From Vicinamibacteria bacterium (GTDB lineage Bacteria; Acidobacteriota; Vicinamibacteria; Fen-336), in assembly GCA_023701125.1 (NCBI GenBank), contig JAMPXO010000049.1, positions 1-34,945 on the forward strand: DNA of 34,945 nt, read 5' to 3'. Positions 25,926-33,722 of the stretch are shown one piece after another. The notes under the pieces are model-generated. The model did not search any database. It was not told the DNA's origin and saw only the letters and a program-made list of their open reading frames with translations. A program made the translations under genes and the position numbers. Numbering within the stretch: position 1 is the stretch's first letter; each line of letters opens with the position of its first letter.

Positions 25926-26998
25926 GCGCCGCGCCGCGCCTGGTGCTGGTCGGGGGTGGCCACGCCCACGTCGAGGTGCTGCGGCAGTTCGCGCTGGAGC
26001 GACCGGCGGCGGCGCTGATCGTCGTCCTCGATGCCGCCTGGAGCTTGTACTCGGGCATGGTCCCCGGTGTCATCGGCGGCCGTTGGGCGCGCGAGGACGT
26101 CGCCATCGACGTCGTCCGGCTGGCGCTGCGAGCGGGCGCGCAGGTGCTGCACGGCCGCCTCGAGCGGGTGGACACCGCGCGTCGCGCGGTTCAGCTCGTG
26201 GATGGACGTGCGATCGACTACGACCGGCTCTCGATCAACGTCGGCTGCGAGTCCGCGGGCAGCGAGCAGCCCGGGGTGGTCGAGCACGCGGCCACCGTGC
26301 GACCGCTGGGGGCGTTCCTCGAACGCGTCCGCAGCGGCGCCCGGGGCCGGGTGGTCGTGGTCGGCGGTGGCGCGGCCGGCGTCGAGTTGGCGTTCGCGCT
26401 GCGCCACCGGCCCGGCGTCGACAGCGTGCACCTGGTCTCGGCGAGCCGGACCCTGATGCCGGACCGGCCGCCTGCCGTCGCCGTCAAGCTGGCGCGGGCC
26501 GCCGTCGCCGCCGGTGTCGTCCACGTCGGCGGGCGGCGCGCCGTGGCGGCCGAGCCGCGCCAGCTCGTGCTGGAAGGCGGCGACCGGTTGCCGTTCGACC
26601 TGCTGGTGTGGGCCGGCGGCGCGCGTCCCCACCGTGCCATCGCCGCCTCGGATCTGGCAGGCGGGGCCGGCGTCGTGCCGACCCGCTCCACGCTGCAGGT
26701 CGTCGGCCATGACGACGTGTTCGCGGCCGGCGACTGCGCTGGCCTCGTCGGCCGACCCCTGCTCCCGCGGGCGGGCGTCTACGCCGTGCGCCAGGGGCCG
26801 ATTCTCGCCGCCAACCTGCGGGCAGCAGTCACGGCCGGGCCGCTGGCCGAGTTCATCCCGCAGTCGGACTTCCTCCGCCTCGTCGATCTCGGCGACGGCA
26901 CGGCCCTCGCTTCCCGCGGGGCATGGAGTTACCACGGCCGAGCGGCGCTGAGGCTCAAGGACTGGATCGATCGCCGCTTCGTGGAGCGCTATCGCTAG
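25922..26998 (+). CDS. FAD/NAD(P)-dependent oxidoreductase, SelD N-terminal-domain relative
   Basis: 358 residues. The start LVLVGGGHAHVEVLRQFAL, then SLYSGMVPGVIGG, DYDRLSINVG, VVVGGGAAGVELAFALRH and FAAGDCA. The GGGHAHVEVLR and YSGMVPG motifs are those of the NDH-2-like domain found fused in front of selenide,water dikinase in many bacteria, and also as stand-alone proteins. Here no SelD domain follows. No redox-active CxxxxC. Reaction unknown; a link to selenium metabolism is only suggestive. GTG start overlaps the upstream TGA. Confidence 0.82.
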   Translation: MSAAPRLVLVGGGHAHVEVLRQFALERPAAALIVVLDAAWSLYSGMVPGVIGGRWAREDVAIDVVRLALRAGAQVLHGRLERVDTARRAVQLVDGRAIDYDRLSINVGCESAGSEQPGVVEHAATVRPLGAFLERVRSGARGRVVVVGGGAAGVELAFALRHRPGVDSVHLVSASRTLMPDRPPAVAVKLARAAVAAGVVHVGGRRAVAAEPRQLVLEGGDRLPFDLLVWAGGARPHRAIAASDLAGGAGVVPTRSTLQVVGHDDVFAAGDCAGLVGRPLLPRAGVYAVRQGPILAANLRAAVTAGPLAEFIPQSDFLRLVDLGDGTALASRGAWSYHGRAALRLKDWIDRRFVERYR

Positions 26999-27136
26999 CC
27001 CGAGCCGCTGCTGCGGAACCGGCGCCGCCGTCCCGTCGAGTCCGATCCGTTGAGCGGCGCGAGGGAACGGCGGCACTTTGTAGAATCCCAGACACCACGA
27101 GGGGCCTGGGGTCGAGCCCATCCGGGGCGCTGTCCT

Positions 27137-27244
27137 CTACTTGGAGGCCTGCGGCTTCTTGGCGCAGCGGCAGTCCTTCCCGCAGTTACACTTGCCGCCC
27201 TTGTCGCATTCGCACTTCATCTCGCCACACGCGTTGCATTTCAT
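27137..27244 (-). CDS. Metallothionein-like Cys-rich peptide
   Basis: 35 residues with eight cysteines: MKCNACGEMKCECDKGG followed by KCNCGKDCRCAKK. The dense CxC and CxxC pattern without a signal peptide points to an intracellular metal-thiolate binder. A strong GGAGG sits 7 bases before ATG 27244. A much longer open frame extends upstream through pfkB, but it is a shadow. Divergent from the sugar kinase, with 93 bases between them. Confidence 0.8.
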   Translation of the reverse strand: MKCNACGEMKCECDKGGKCNCGKDCRCAKKPQASK

Positions 27245-27337
27245 CTTCGTCCTCCACCGGAAGTTCGTACGGGTGTCCTTTGGCCTGTGCAAGGCAGGTG
27301 CCACCAGCCGGTCGTGGCGCGGCGTTTGCTGTGTGGT

Positions 27338-28273
27338 GTGACCGTGATCATCTCCGTCACGCTCAATCCAGCCGTGGACCAGACGGCCTGGGTCGACAGG
27401 CTCGAGCCCGGCAGCGTCCACCGCGTCCGGGAGACCCACATCGACCCCGCGGGCAAGGGCATCAACGTGTCGCGCATGGCGCATCGCCTCGGCTGGCCGA
27501 CCCTCGCCTTCGGCTTTCTCGCCGGTGACGTGGGGAACATCGTCCGCAAGGCGCTCGAGCAGGAGGGTGTGCCGGCCCACTTCGTGCCCGTGCCCGGCCA
27601 GACCCGGATCAACGTGACCGTCGTCGAGGGGCCAGGGACGGCCACCAGCTTCTATGGTCCGGGACCCGCGGCGCCGGCCGAGGCGCTGGCGTCGCTGGAG
27701 GGCCTGGTCCGCTTCTGGCTTCAGGCCGGGCGCGTCCTGGTCCTGGCCGGCAGCCTCCCGTCCGGAGTGCCGCCGGACGTCTATGCGCGGCTCACGCGCG
27801 CCGCAGGCGAGCGCGGAGTGAAGGTCTTTCTCGACGCGGACGGCGAGCCGCTGCGGCTGGGGCTCGCCGCCGGACCGAGCCTGATCAAGCCCAACGTGGC
27901 GGAGGCCGAGCGCCTGCTCGGCCGCTCGCTTCCCGACGAGGTCGCGATCCTGGCCGCAGCGCGCGAGCTGGTGGGCCGCGGGGTGGAGACCGTGATCATC
28001 TCGATGGGCGGGCGGGGCGCCGTCTGCGCTCAGGCCGCCCGCGCCTGGCGCATCCATCCACCCGACGTGAAGCGGCTGAGCACGGTCGGGTCGGGAGACG
28101 CCATGGTGGCCGGGCTCGCGGTCGCGCTGGCGCGGGGCGAGGACCTCGTGCGCGGTCTCGCGCTCGGGACCGCCGCCGGCGCGGCCACCGCGATGTCGGA
28201 GGGGACGGCGCTCGGGACGGCCGACGACGTGGCCGCTCTCCTGCCGCGGGTGCGCATCGAGCAGATGTCGTAG
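27338..28273 (+). CDS. PfkB-family sugar-phosphate kinase (1-phosphofructokinase type)
   Basis: 311 residues. Begins VIISVTLNPAVDQT, followed by GKGINVSRMAHRLG, LAGSLPSGVPPDVY, and the catalytic STVGSGDAMVAGL with base D254. TLNPAxD and GKGxNVxR are characteristic of the 1-phosphofructokinase/tagatose-6-phosphate kinase subgroup. It transfers phosphate from ATP (or a related donor) to a phosphosugar in the cytosol. No PTS genes are adjacent, so the substrate is uncertain. GTG 27338 is chosen; GTG 27344 is also possible. Confidence 0.88.
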   Translation: MTVIISVTLNPAVDQTAWVDRLEPGSVHRVRETHIDPAGKGINVSRMAHRLGWPTLAFGFLAGDVGNIVRKALEQEGVPAHFVPVPGQTRINVTVVEGPGTATSFYGPGPAAPAEALASLEGLVRFWLQAGRVLVLAGSLPSGVPPDVYARLTRAAGERGVKVFLDADGEPLRLGLAAGPSLIKPNVAEAERLLGRSLPDEVAILAAARELVGRGVETVIISMGGRGAVCAQAARAWRIHPPDVKRLSTVGSGDAMVAGLAVALARGEDLVRGLALGTAAGAATAMSEGTALGTADDVAALLPRVRIEQMS

Positions 28274-28331
28274 AGGACGACCGGCCGCCCGACTTCCTGC
28301 GCACGACCGGCCGACATCGCCCGCTCGGTTC

Positions 28332-28374
28332 TGTGAGCGAACCGACATGCGCCCGGGCAGCGAACTGAGATCAT
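28332..28374 (+). promoter_or_regulatory. CRP-type promoter of the small membrane protein/hydrolase operon
   Basis: TGTGAGCGAACCGACA (28332-28347), 21 bases, -10 GATCAT (28369-28374). The predicted +1 near 28381 leaves a leader of about 20 bases with GAGGAG before ATG 28400. The ATG at 28373 lies inside the -10 and is rejected as a start. Confidence 0.7.
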
Positions 28375-28399
28375 GTCGCCCAGCTCGAGGAGTGAACGC

Positions 28400-28648
28400 A
28401 TGGGCCATGTCTTCTGGATACGCCGGTTTCTGACGGTCTTCGCCGGCGCGTTCGTGGTGATCGCCGCCGCGCAGCTCCTCAAGGGGCGCGCGATGGAAGA
28501 CGCCGCATGGCACGCGTCGCTGTGGGCCGCCGCGGCCGCCGCGGTCTTCACCGCGTCCCGGCTGTACCAGTCCCGCCGCGGCCAGCACTGCGCGATCTGC
28601 AAGGACACGCCCGAGATGCTGGACCACGACCACCTGACGCAGCGGTGA
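28400..28648 (+). CDS. Small two-segment membrane protein with CxxC
   Basis: 82 residues. Hydrophobic segments FLTVFAGAFVVIAAAQLL and ASLWAAAAAAVFTASRLY, then a polar tail with HCAICKDTPEMLDHDH, a CxxC next to His/Asp that could bind metal or be redox-active. Family not recognised. GAGGAG lies 7 bases upstream. Its TGA overlaps the GTG of the hydrolase. Confidence 0.7.
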   Translation: MGHVFWIRRFLTVFAGAFVVIAAAQLLKGRAMEDAAWHASLWAAAAAAVFTASRLYQSRRGQHCAICKDTPEMLDHDHLTQR

Positions 28649-29523
28649 ACCCCTCACTCGCGGCGTGGCGCGCCGCCGGCTCGTATTTCGTGCATGCCGG
28701 GCAGCGCCACTTCGTGCGCCGCGGCGGCTCGGGAACGCCCGTGCTGCTGATCCACGGCTATCCGACGAGTTCCTGGGACTGGCACCGGATCTGGGATTCG
28801 CTGACGGCGCACCACACGGTGATCGCGGCGGACATGCTGGGCATGGGCTTCGCGGACAAGCCCCGCGACCACCGCTACGGCGTGTTCGATCACGCGGACA
28901 TGCACGAGGCCCTGCTGCGGGACCTCGGCGTCGGCTGCGTCCACGTCGTGGCCCATGATCTCGGGGTCAGCGTCGCGCAGGAGCTGCTGGCGCGGCAGTC
29001 GGCGGGCGCGTCCACGACCACGATCGCGTCCGTGGTGTTCCTGAACGGCGGGCTGTTTGCGGAGTGCTACCGGCCGCGCCTGATCCAGCGGCTGCTCTGC
29101 TCGCCGGTGGGCGGCCTGATCGGGCCGCGCATTCCGCGGCGCGCCTTCGACAGCTCCCTGCGCGAGTTGTTCGGCCCCGGGACTCAGCCCGACGACGCGG
29201 ACCTGGCGGCGATGTGGGAACTCGTGAACCACGCCCAGGGCCGCCGCGTCACGCACCGGGTCGGCCGCTTCGTGTTCGATCGCGTCACCCATCGCGACCG
29301 GCTGGTGGCTCCGCTGATCGCCGGGGTGGTGCCGATGCGGCTGATCAACGGCTCGCGCGATCCCAACTCTGGCGCCCACATGGCGCGGCGCTATCGCGAG
29401 CTGGTGCCCGACCCGGACGTGATCGACCTCGCGGAGATCGGCCACTGGCCGCAACTCGAAGCCCCCGGCGAGGTCGCCGCCGCGATCCACGAGTTCCTTC
29501 GGCTGTCGGCGTCTTTGAAGTGA
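28645..29523 (+). CDS. Alpha/beta hydrolase with Asp nucleophile (epoxide hydrolase/dehalogenase type)
   Basis: 292 residues. Oxyanion-hole motif LLIHGYPTSSWDW, ADMLGMGFADKP, nucleophile elbow VVAHDLGVS with D105 where lipases and esterases have Ser, and catalytic H267 in EIGHWPQLEAP. Asp nucleophiles mark epoxide hydrolases and haloalkane dehalogenases; the HGYP motif favours the former. Cytoplasmic. GTG start overlaps the preceding stop and its own TGA overlaps the next GTG. Confidence 0.88.
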   Translation: MNPSLAAWRAAGSYFVHAGQRHFVRRGGSGTPVLLIHGYPTSSWDWHRIWDSLTAHHTVIAADMLGMGFADKPRDHRYGVFDHADMHEALLRDLGVGCVHVVAHDLGVSVAQELLARQSAGASTTTIASVVFLNGGLFAECYRPRLIQRLLCSPVGGLIGPRIPRRAFDSSLRELFGPGTQPDDADLAAMWELVNHAQGRRVTHRVGRFVFDRVTHRDRLVAPLIAGVVPMRLINGSRDPNSGAHMARRYRELVPDPDVIDLAEIGHWPQLEAPGEVAAAIHEFLRLSASLK

Positions 29524-30035
29524 GGGATACCCATCTGGCTCGGATCTTTCTCATCGTCGGCCCCGTGGGCGCCGGAAAGTCAACATTGGCCCAGCGTCTC
29601 GCGGTCGAGCATCGCGCGGTGCGCCTGACCCTCGACGAGTGGATGACGACGCTTTTCCGCCCCGATCGGCCGAACGACGGAGTGATCGGGTGGTATGTCG
29701 AACGCGCCCGGCGCTGTGTCGACCAGATCTGGCGGGTGGCGAATGACGTTCTGGCGACCGACACGGACGTCATTCTGGAGATCGGACTCCTGCAACGGCA
29801 CCAGCGCGAAGACATCTATGCGCGTGCACGCGAGCGGGGCATCGAACTCACGCTCATCGTCGTCGATGCTCCGCGGGATCTTCGGCGACAACGCGTGATG
29901 GAGCGCAACCACGAGCAGGGATCGACGTTTTCGGTCGTGGTGCCGCTGGAGTTCTTCGAGCGAGCCAGTGATCTCTGGGAACCACCGGGTGATGACGAGT
30001 GCCTGGATCGCGAGGTGCGCTGGGTGGAGGGTTAG
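29520..30035 (+). CDS. P-loop kinase/ATPase, small-molecule phosphotransferase-like
   Basis: 171 residues. Walker A at residues 14-22 (GPVGAGKST), followed by LTLDEW and a later Arg-rich lid (RDLRRQRVMERN). This resembles the AAA_33/zeta-toxin/chloramphenicol phosphotransferase group that phosphorylates small molecules. Substrate unknown. Base composition looks less GC-rich than neighbours, with more A/T third positions, a hint of recent acquisition. GTG start overlaps the hydrolase stop. No antitoxin-like partner is evident. Confidence 0.78.
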   Translation: MRDTHLARIFLIVGPVGAGKSTLAQRLAVEHRAVRLTLDEWMTTLFRPDRPNDGVIGWYVERARRCVDQIWRVANDVLATDTDVILEIGLLQRHQREDIYARARERGIELTLIVVDAPRDLRRQRVMERNHEQGSTFSVVVPLEFFERASDLWEPPGDDECLDREVRWVEG

Positions 30036-30063
30036 CGGGCGCTCCCGCGACCTGCCGCGATCC

Positions 30064-30090
30064 TCCCTGCGGGCCCGCGGGCCCGAGGGA
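30064..30090. repeat. Hairpin between convergent genes
   Basis: A large dyad with arms TCCCTGCGGGCCC and GGGCCCGAGGGA (one bulged base) around GC; its core is a perfect 16-bp palindrome at 30070-30085. It sits between the converging kinase and AhpD-like genes. Neither strand has a U-tract after the stem, so intrinsic termination is doubtful. It may block read-through or protect 3' ends. Confidence 0.5.
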
Positions 30091-30145
30091 AAAAGGGCGT
30101 CGCGGCGACGGCGCGTCTCGGCCGGCGCCGCGACGGGTCTCGGCA

Positions 30146-30721
30146 TCAGGCGCGCGACTTCCACTCGTGACCGGCGAACACGCCGTCGAGCGGGGTGTGG
30201 AACAGGTGGTTGGCGTAGTTGCTGAGCGTCTTGACCGCCAGCGCCAGCACGATCTCCAGCACGTGGCGCTCCTGGTAGCCGGCCGCCAGGAAGGCCTCGA
30301 CGTCGGCCTTCGACGGCAGGCCGCGGGTCGCGCGCAGCGTCTCGGTGAAGCGGGCCAGCGCGCCCAGCTTCGGGTCCGGCACCTCGCGTCCCTCGCGCAG
30401 CGCGAGGAGCACCGCGGCCGGCACCTGCGAGACCTTCTCGGCCAGCATGCTGTGGGCCGACACGCAGTAGTCGCAGCCGTTGCCGACGCTGACCGCCAGG
30501 AACACCACCTCCTGCTCGGCCGGGGTGAAGCCGGAGCTCTTGCGGAAGCGCTCGTAGCCGTCGAGGTAGGTCTCGAGCAGGCCCGGCGAGTGGACCATGC
30601 CCGCGTACATGTTGGGGATGAAGCCGAGCGCGCGCTGGGCGCGCTCGAGCACGGGGCGGGCCTCGGGGCTCGCGGCGTCGAGGCTGACGAGGGGCTGGGT
30701 CATCTTGTATTCGCTGTTCAT
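30146..30721 (-). CDS. AhpD-like carboxymuconolactone decarboxylase family protein
   Basis: 191 residues. Redox CxxC with downstream His (GCDYCVSAH: C83, C86, H90), the catalytic triad region of AhpD-type peroxidase-related proteins. FTPAEQEVVFLAVSVGNGC and HVLEIVLALAVKTLSNYANH are family hallmarks. Likely peroxide or alkyl hydroperoxide defence. AAGGAACG precedes the ATG. A perfect TetR-type operator lies about 33 bases upstream, so it can be expressed and repressed separately from the redoxin gene. Confidence 0.92.
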   Translation of the reverse strand: MNSEYKMTQPLVSLDAASPEARPVLERAQRALGFIPNMYAGMVHSPGLLETYLDGYERFRKSSGFTPAEQEVVFLAVSVGNGCDYCVSAHSMLAEKVSQVPAAVLLALREGREVPDPKLGALARFTETLRATRGLPSKADVEAFLAAGYQERHVLEIVLALAVKTLSNYANHLFHTPLDGVFAGHEWKSRA

Positions 30722-30753
30722 CGGAACGTTCCTTTCGGTGGCTGCGGTGATGA

Positions 30754-30773
30754 TCTGGAACGAGCGTTCCAGA
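30754..30773. promoter_or_regulatory. TetR-type operator upstream of the AhpD-like gene
   Basis: Perfect inverted repeat TCTGGAACG-AG-CGTTCCAGA. The left arm is identical to that of the element at 32216-32235 in front of the tetR gene, so both are probably bound by the TetR protein encoded here. A shorter palindrome GGAACGTTCC (30723-30732) overlaps the AhpD-like gene's ribosome-binding region. Confidence 0.75.
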
Positions 30774-30794
30774 CCGGGTGAAAAAGGGGGGTGC

Positions 30795-31559
30795 TCAGGC
30801 GCGCCCGGGGCGCAGCAGCTTCAGCAGCGAGGCCAGCGCCGCCAGCGGTGGGGTCACGCGCCACAGGTCGGCCCACGCGCCGCGGCCGGCGCGGTCCATC
30901 ACGGGGGCGACGCGGGGCAGCATCCGGACCATGGCCTTGACCAGGCCGCCGCTCTCGAGCCGGGGCAGCGCCCGCGCCGCGGTGAGCGCCACCAGCGCTT
31001 CGCCGATCGCCTCCCAGTCATTGGCCCAGTGGGCGCGGAACAGGATCGTGCCGTCGTGTCCCAGCAGGTATGCGGAGTTGGGCTTGGGGCCGAGCGCCCG
31101 GTGCAGGCGGCCGTCGACGTCGTCGACTGCGACCTCGAAGGGCAGTGCGTGCAGGTCCCGCAGCCGGGTGGCGCGCTCGAGCTTGGCGGCGTCGGTCGTG
31201 GGCTGGGGCAGCGCGTCGCCCGGGTGGGCCTCGCGCACGTTCACCATCACGAAGCGGACGGCGTGCCCGAAGCGGGCGTGCAGGTCACGCAGCCGCGGGG
31301 CCGCGTCGTCGGTGACCGGGCACGTCGCCGAGCCGAAGACGAGCAGGACGGGGCCAGTGTCGGCAAGTTCCGCGCGCCGGAAGCGCCCGCCCCCGACCAG
31401 GGGCAGGTCGAAGTCGGGGACGTGGTCTCCGGCCCTCGGGGCCGACTCGTCGAAACGCATGTCCGCCAGGATCAGCGGCAGCGACAGCCGCTCGAAACGG
31501 TAGCGGCGACCGTCCTCGGTCGGCGGGCAGGCTGCCGCCACGTCGTTCGTGTGCGTCAC
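30795..31559 (-). CDS. Redoxin related to iodothyronine deiodinase, cysteine form
   Basis: 254 residues. A thioredoxin-fold core: DHVPDFDLPLVGGG, then LLVFGSATCPV with C80, followed by VNVREAHPGDAL and later NSAYLLGHDGTILFRAHWAND. In animal deiodinases the corresponding motif is FGSCTUPP followed by EEAHPSDGW, so C80 aligns with selenocysteine. The substrate here is unlikely to be thyroid hormone; a peroxide or thiol role is more plausible. GTG start with GAGGAG upstream. Between tetR and the AhpD-like gene. Confidence 0.82.
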   Translation of the reverse strand: MTHTNDVAAACPPTEDGRRYRFERLSLPLILADMRFDESAPRAGDHVPDFDLPLVGGGRFRRAELADTGPVLLVFGSATCPVTDDAAPRLRDLHARFGHAVRFVMVNVREAHPGDALPQPTTDAAKLERATRLRDLHALPFEVAVDDVDGRLHRALGPKPNSAYLLGHDGTILFRAHWANDWEAIGEALVALTAARALPRLESGGLVKAMVRMLPRVAPVMDRAGRGAWADLWRVTPPLAALASLLKLLRPGRA

Positions 31560-31590
31560 TCTCGGAATCTCCTCGGTTCTGGGGTTCGCG

Positions 31591-32178
31591 CTACGGGTCC
31601 AGCCGTCGCAGCGCGTCGTCGACGACGTGGTTCAGCAGGGACCGCTCGGGCCGGCTGCGCGCCAGCACGGCGATCCCGATCAGCGAGGCGAGCAACCCGC
31701 TCGCCGTGGTGGCCGCGTCGACGGCCTTCGGGATTTCGCCTGCCGCCTGGCCGCGTTCGATCGAGCGCCGGAAGAAGGCCTCGATCTCCTGCTGGGAGTG
31801 GGCGACGACGCGCCCCACCTTGCGATCGTGGGCCGCGAGCTCGAGCGCGGTGTTGGTCAGGAAGCAGCCGCGCCGCGCCCGCCGGCCGCCGGCCGCCCCG
31901 GCGGCGAACGCCTCGAACAGCTTGCGAATCGCCGTGCGCGGGTCGTGGTCGGCTTCCAGCCGGGTCAGCCGCTCGCTCCGCATCGTCTCGTCATAGCGGC
32001 GCAGGGCGGCCAGGAACAGCGCGTGCTTGTCGCCCCAGGTCGCGTACAGGCTGGCGCGCTGGACGCCCATGTGCTCGACCAGGTCCTGGATCGAGGTGGC
32101 CTCGTAGCCGCGGTTCCAGAACACGTCCACGGCCCGCTCCAGCGCCAACTCGACGTCGAACTGCTTGTGCCAGGGCAT
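31591..32178 (-). CDS. TetR-family transcriptional repressor
   Basis: 195 residues. N-terminal helix-turn-helix at about 8-55: ALERAVDVFWNRGYEATSIQD followed by LVEHMGVQRASLYATWGDK. C-terminal ligand domain includes RRGCFLTNTALELAAHD, typical of TetR_C_11-like regulators, with one Cys. ATG 32178 is preferred over a possible GTG at 32199. It probably represses its own operon and the AhpD-like gene through the TCTGGAACG operators. Ligand unknown; the target genes suggest an electrophile or oxidant. Confidence 0.92.
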   Translation of the reverse strand: MPWHKQFDVELALERAVDVFWNRGYEATSIQDLVEHMGVQRASLYATWGDKHALFLAALRRYDETMRSERLTRLEADHDPRTAIRKLFEAFAAGAAGGRRARRGCFLTNTALELAAHDRKVGRVVAHSQQEIEAFFRRSIERGQAAGEIPKAVDAATTASGLLASLIGIAVLARSRPERSLLNHVVDDALRRLDP

Positions 32179-32215
32179 CGCGTCGCCTTTCGCCTCCACT
32201 CCCGAAGCTAGGCGG

Positions 32216-32235
32216 TCTGGAACGATCGGTCAAGA
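32216..32235. promoter_or_regulatory. TetR-type operator at the tetR promoter
   Basis: TCTGGAACG-AT-CGGTCAAGA: left arm identical to the operator at 30754-30773, right arm degenerate (6 of 9). It spans the predicted +1 (about 32228) and touches the -10 hexamer, the right place for autorepression. Confidence 0.7.
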
Positions 32236-32276
32236 CTCTGCGGAGCCGAACCGCCGTTCCTGTCGGATCGCTCACA
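32235..32276 (-). promoter_or_regulatory. CRP-type promoter of the tetR-redoxin operon
   Basis: Minus strand: TGTGAGCGATCCGACA (32276-32261), 20 bases, -10 CAGAGT (32240-32235). This is the only member with 20 rather than 21 bases. The TetR operator follows immediately, so activator and repressor inputs are combined. Confidence 0.65.
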
Positions 32277-33642
32277 CTCGGGTGCTCAGGCGGGATCCGG
32301 CGCTGGGTCTGGGGGCGGAGGTGCTTCGTTCACGCCGGAACCCGTCAGCCGTCAGCCCGCGGCGGTGAGTCACGATGCCGAGCAGCCAGATCGCCGCGAG
32401 CCCGGCGAGCAGGGCCAGCAGGGCATCGAGGCCGGCGCCGAAGCCGCGGTCGGCGACGAGCACGACCACCGCGCCGAGGCCCTCGCCGAAGCGGGGTCCC
32501 GCGCCCTTGATCGTGGCCCGGGCCGATTCCCCGGTCTCGGCCTCGGCGGTCAGCATCAGGCGATCGATCGCCGGATCGTTCAGGGCGACATGCAGTGACG
32601 ACTCGGCGAGGCGGAGGGCGTACACGACGGCGAGCGACACCTGGAACGCGAGCGCGGCGGAGCCGAGCAGCAGCGCCGACGGCAATGCGGCGAGACTGAC
32701 CGCGAGGCCCAGCGACCGCAGCACCCGGCTGGTGCCGAACGCCAGCATCAGCAGATTGCCGGTACCGAGGAAGACGTAGAAGTCCGCGAACAGGGCCGTG
32801 CGCCCGCCGGCGGCGCTCGTGCCTTCGCTGATGGCCCAGTAGAAGATGAACTTGAGCACGGAGTCCGCGGCGCCCCCGACCGTCACCAGCAGCGCGGCCA
32901 GGCGTCCCTCGGGCTGCGCGAGCAGGGCTCGAAACGCGGCGCCCACGCCAGGAACAGCCGCGGGCGTCGCCGTGACGGCGGGACCTTGTGTCGCTACCGG
33001 ACCGGTACGCGAGAACGCGCCTGCGATCACCAGCGCCATGACCAGCATCAGGTCGTCGCGGGTGGCCCAGTAGCTCCCGCCGCCGGCCCACGCGGCGGCC
33101 AGCCCGCGCGCGAGCAGGCTGCCTGCCAGGCCGCCGACTGTGAACGCCAACGCCCCGTGCAGCAGGGCCCGACCCTCCGCGCCGGTTCCGCGCTCGTTGC
33201 GAGCGGCGCGGAGCAGGACCTCGAACGCCGCCCCGGCGAGCAACCCAAACAGGACGCCGATGCCGACGTAGAAGAAGAGGTAGCTCCAGCGCATCGCGAC
33301 GATCACGAAGCGCAGGCTGCCGTCCGTGCCGAGCCCGGTCGCGTGGAGCGAATGCAGCCAGGCGGTCCACAGCCGGAACCCGAGCAGTGCGGCTGCCGTG
33401 CCCAGCGCCAGCCGACGATCCCAGCGCCCCGGGCCGAGGCGGGCCTGGGCCCGCAGGGCCAGGCCTGCCGCGGGTGCGGTGACGAGGGCGACGGCGAGCA
33501 GCGCGAGCGGCACGTAGCGGAAGCCGACGTTGCAGGTCAGGGAGCAGTCGCGAACCACCTTGCCGATCCCCAGCCCGGCCCCCACGAGCAGCGAGGGGAT
33601 CAGCGCCCAGATCGGCGTGCCTCCCGGCCGCAGGTTCCTCAC
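32272..33642 (-). CDS. Twelve-segment transporter, possibly nucleotide-exchange (Npt/TLC-like) or MFS
   Basis: 456 residues, highly hydrophobic, about 11-12 membrane segments, with a loop near the middle (RTGPVATQGPAVTATPAAVPG). Segments such as TALFADFYVFLGTGNLLMLAFG followed by TSRVLRSLGLAVSL, and the GEGLGAVVVLV stretch, recall the Npt1/Npt2 nucleotide transporter group, but I cannot exclude another MFS-like family. Substrate unknown. The GTG start has no Shine-Dalgarno and lies 6 bases after a -10 hexamer. Its 3' end overlaps the CRP-type site of tetR. Confidence 0.7.
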   Translation of the reverse strand: MRNLRPGGTPIWALIPSLLVGAGLGIGKVVRDCSLTCNVGFRYVPLALLAVALVTAPAAGLALRAQARLGPGRWDRRLALGTAAALLGFRLWTAWLHSLHATGLGTDGSLRFVIVAMRWSYLFFYVGIGVLFGLLAGAAFEVLLRAARNERGTGAEGRALLHGALAFTVGGLAGSLLARGLAAAWAGGGSYWATRDDLMLVMALVIAGAFSRTGPVATQGPAVTATPAAVPGVGAAFRALLAQPEGRLAALLVTVGGAADSVLKFIFYWAISEGTSAAGGRTALFADFYVFLGTGNLLMLAFGTSRVLRSLGLAVSLAALPSALLLGSAALAFQVSLAVVYALRLAESSLHVALNDPAIDRLMLTAEAETGESARATIKGAGPRFGEGLGAVVVLVADRGFGAGLDALLALLAGLAAIWLLGIVTHRRGLTADGFRRERSTSAPRPSAGSRLSTRV

Positions 33643-33648
33643 GGCAGG

Positions 33649-33691
33649 ACTCTAGTCGGAGGCCGTCCCGGCTCCTGTCGGCTGGTTCACC
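33649..33691 (-). promoter_or_regulatory. CRP-type class II promoter of the transporter gene
   Basis: Minus strand: GGTGAACCAGCCGACA (33691-33676), 21 bases, -10 TAGAGT (33654-33649), 6 bases, then GTG 33642. Dyad centre is 41.5 bases from the start codon; a leaderless transcript is predicted. Confidence 0.75.
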
Positions 33692-33722
33692 AAAGTGCGG
33701 AGCAGCAGCGAACCCGGCGAGG

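Noticed and set aside
28373-28402. ATG 28373 as the start of the small membrane protein
   Set aside because: It overlaps the predicted -10 hexamer; ATG 28400 has a good GAGGAG spacing.
30064-30090. Rho-independent terminator in the convergent region
   Set aside because: The stem is strong but no U-tract follows on either strand; the A-run is on the wrong side.
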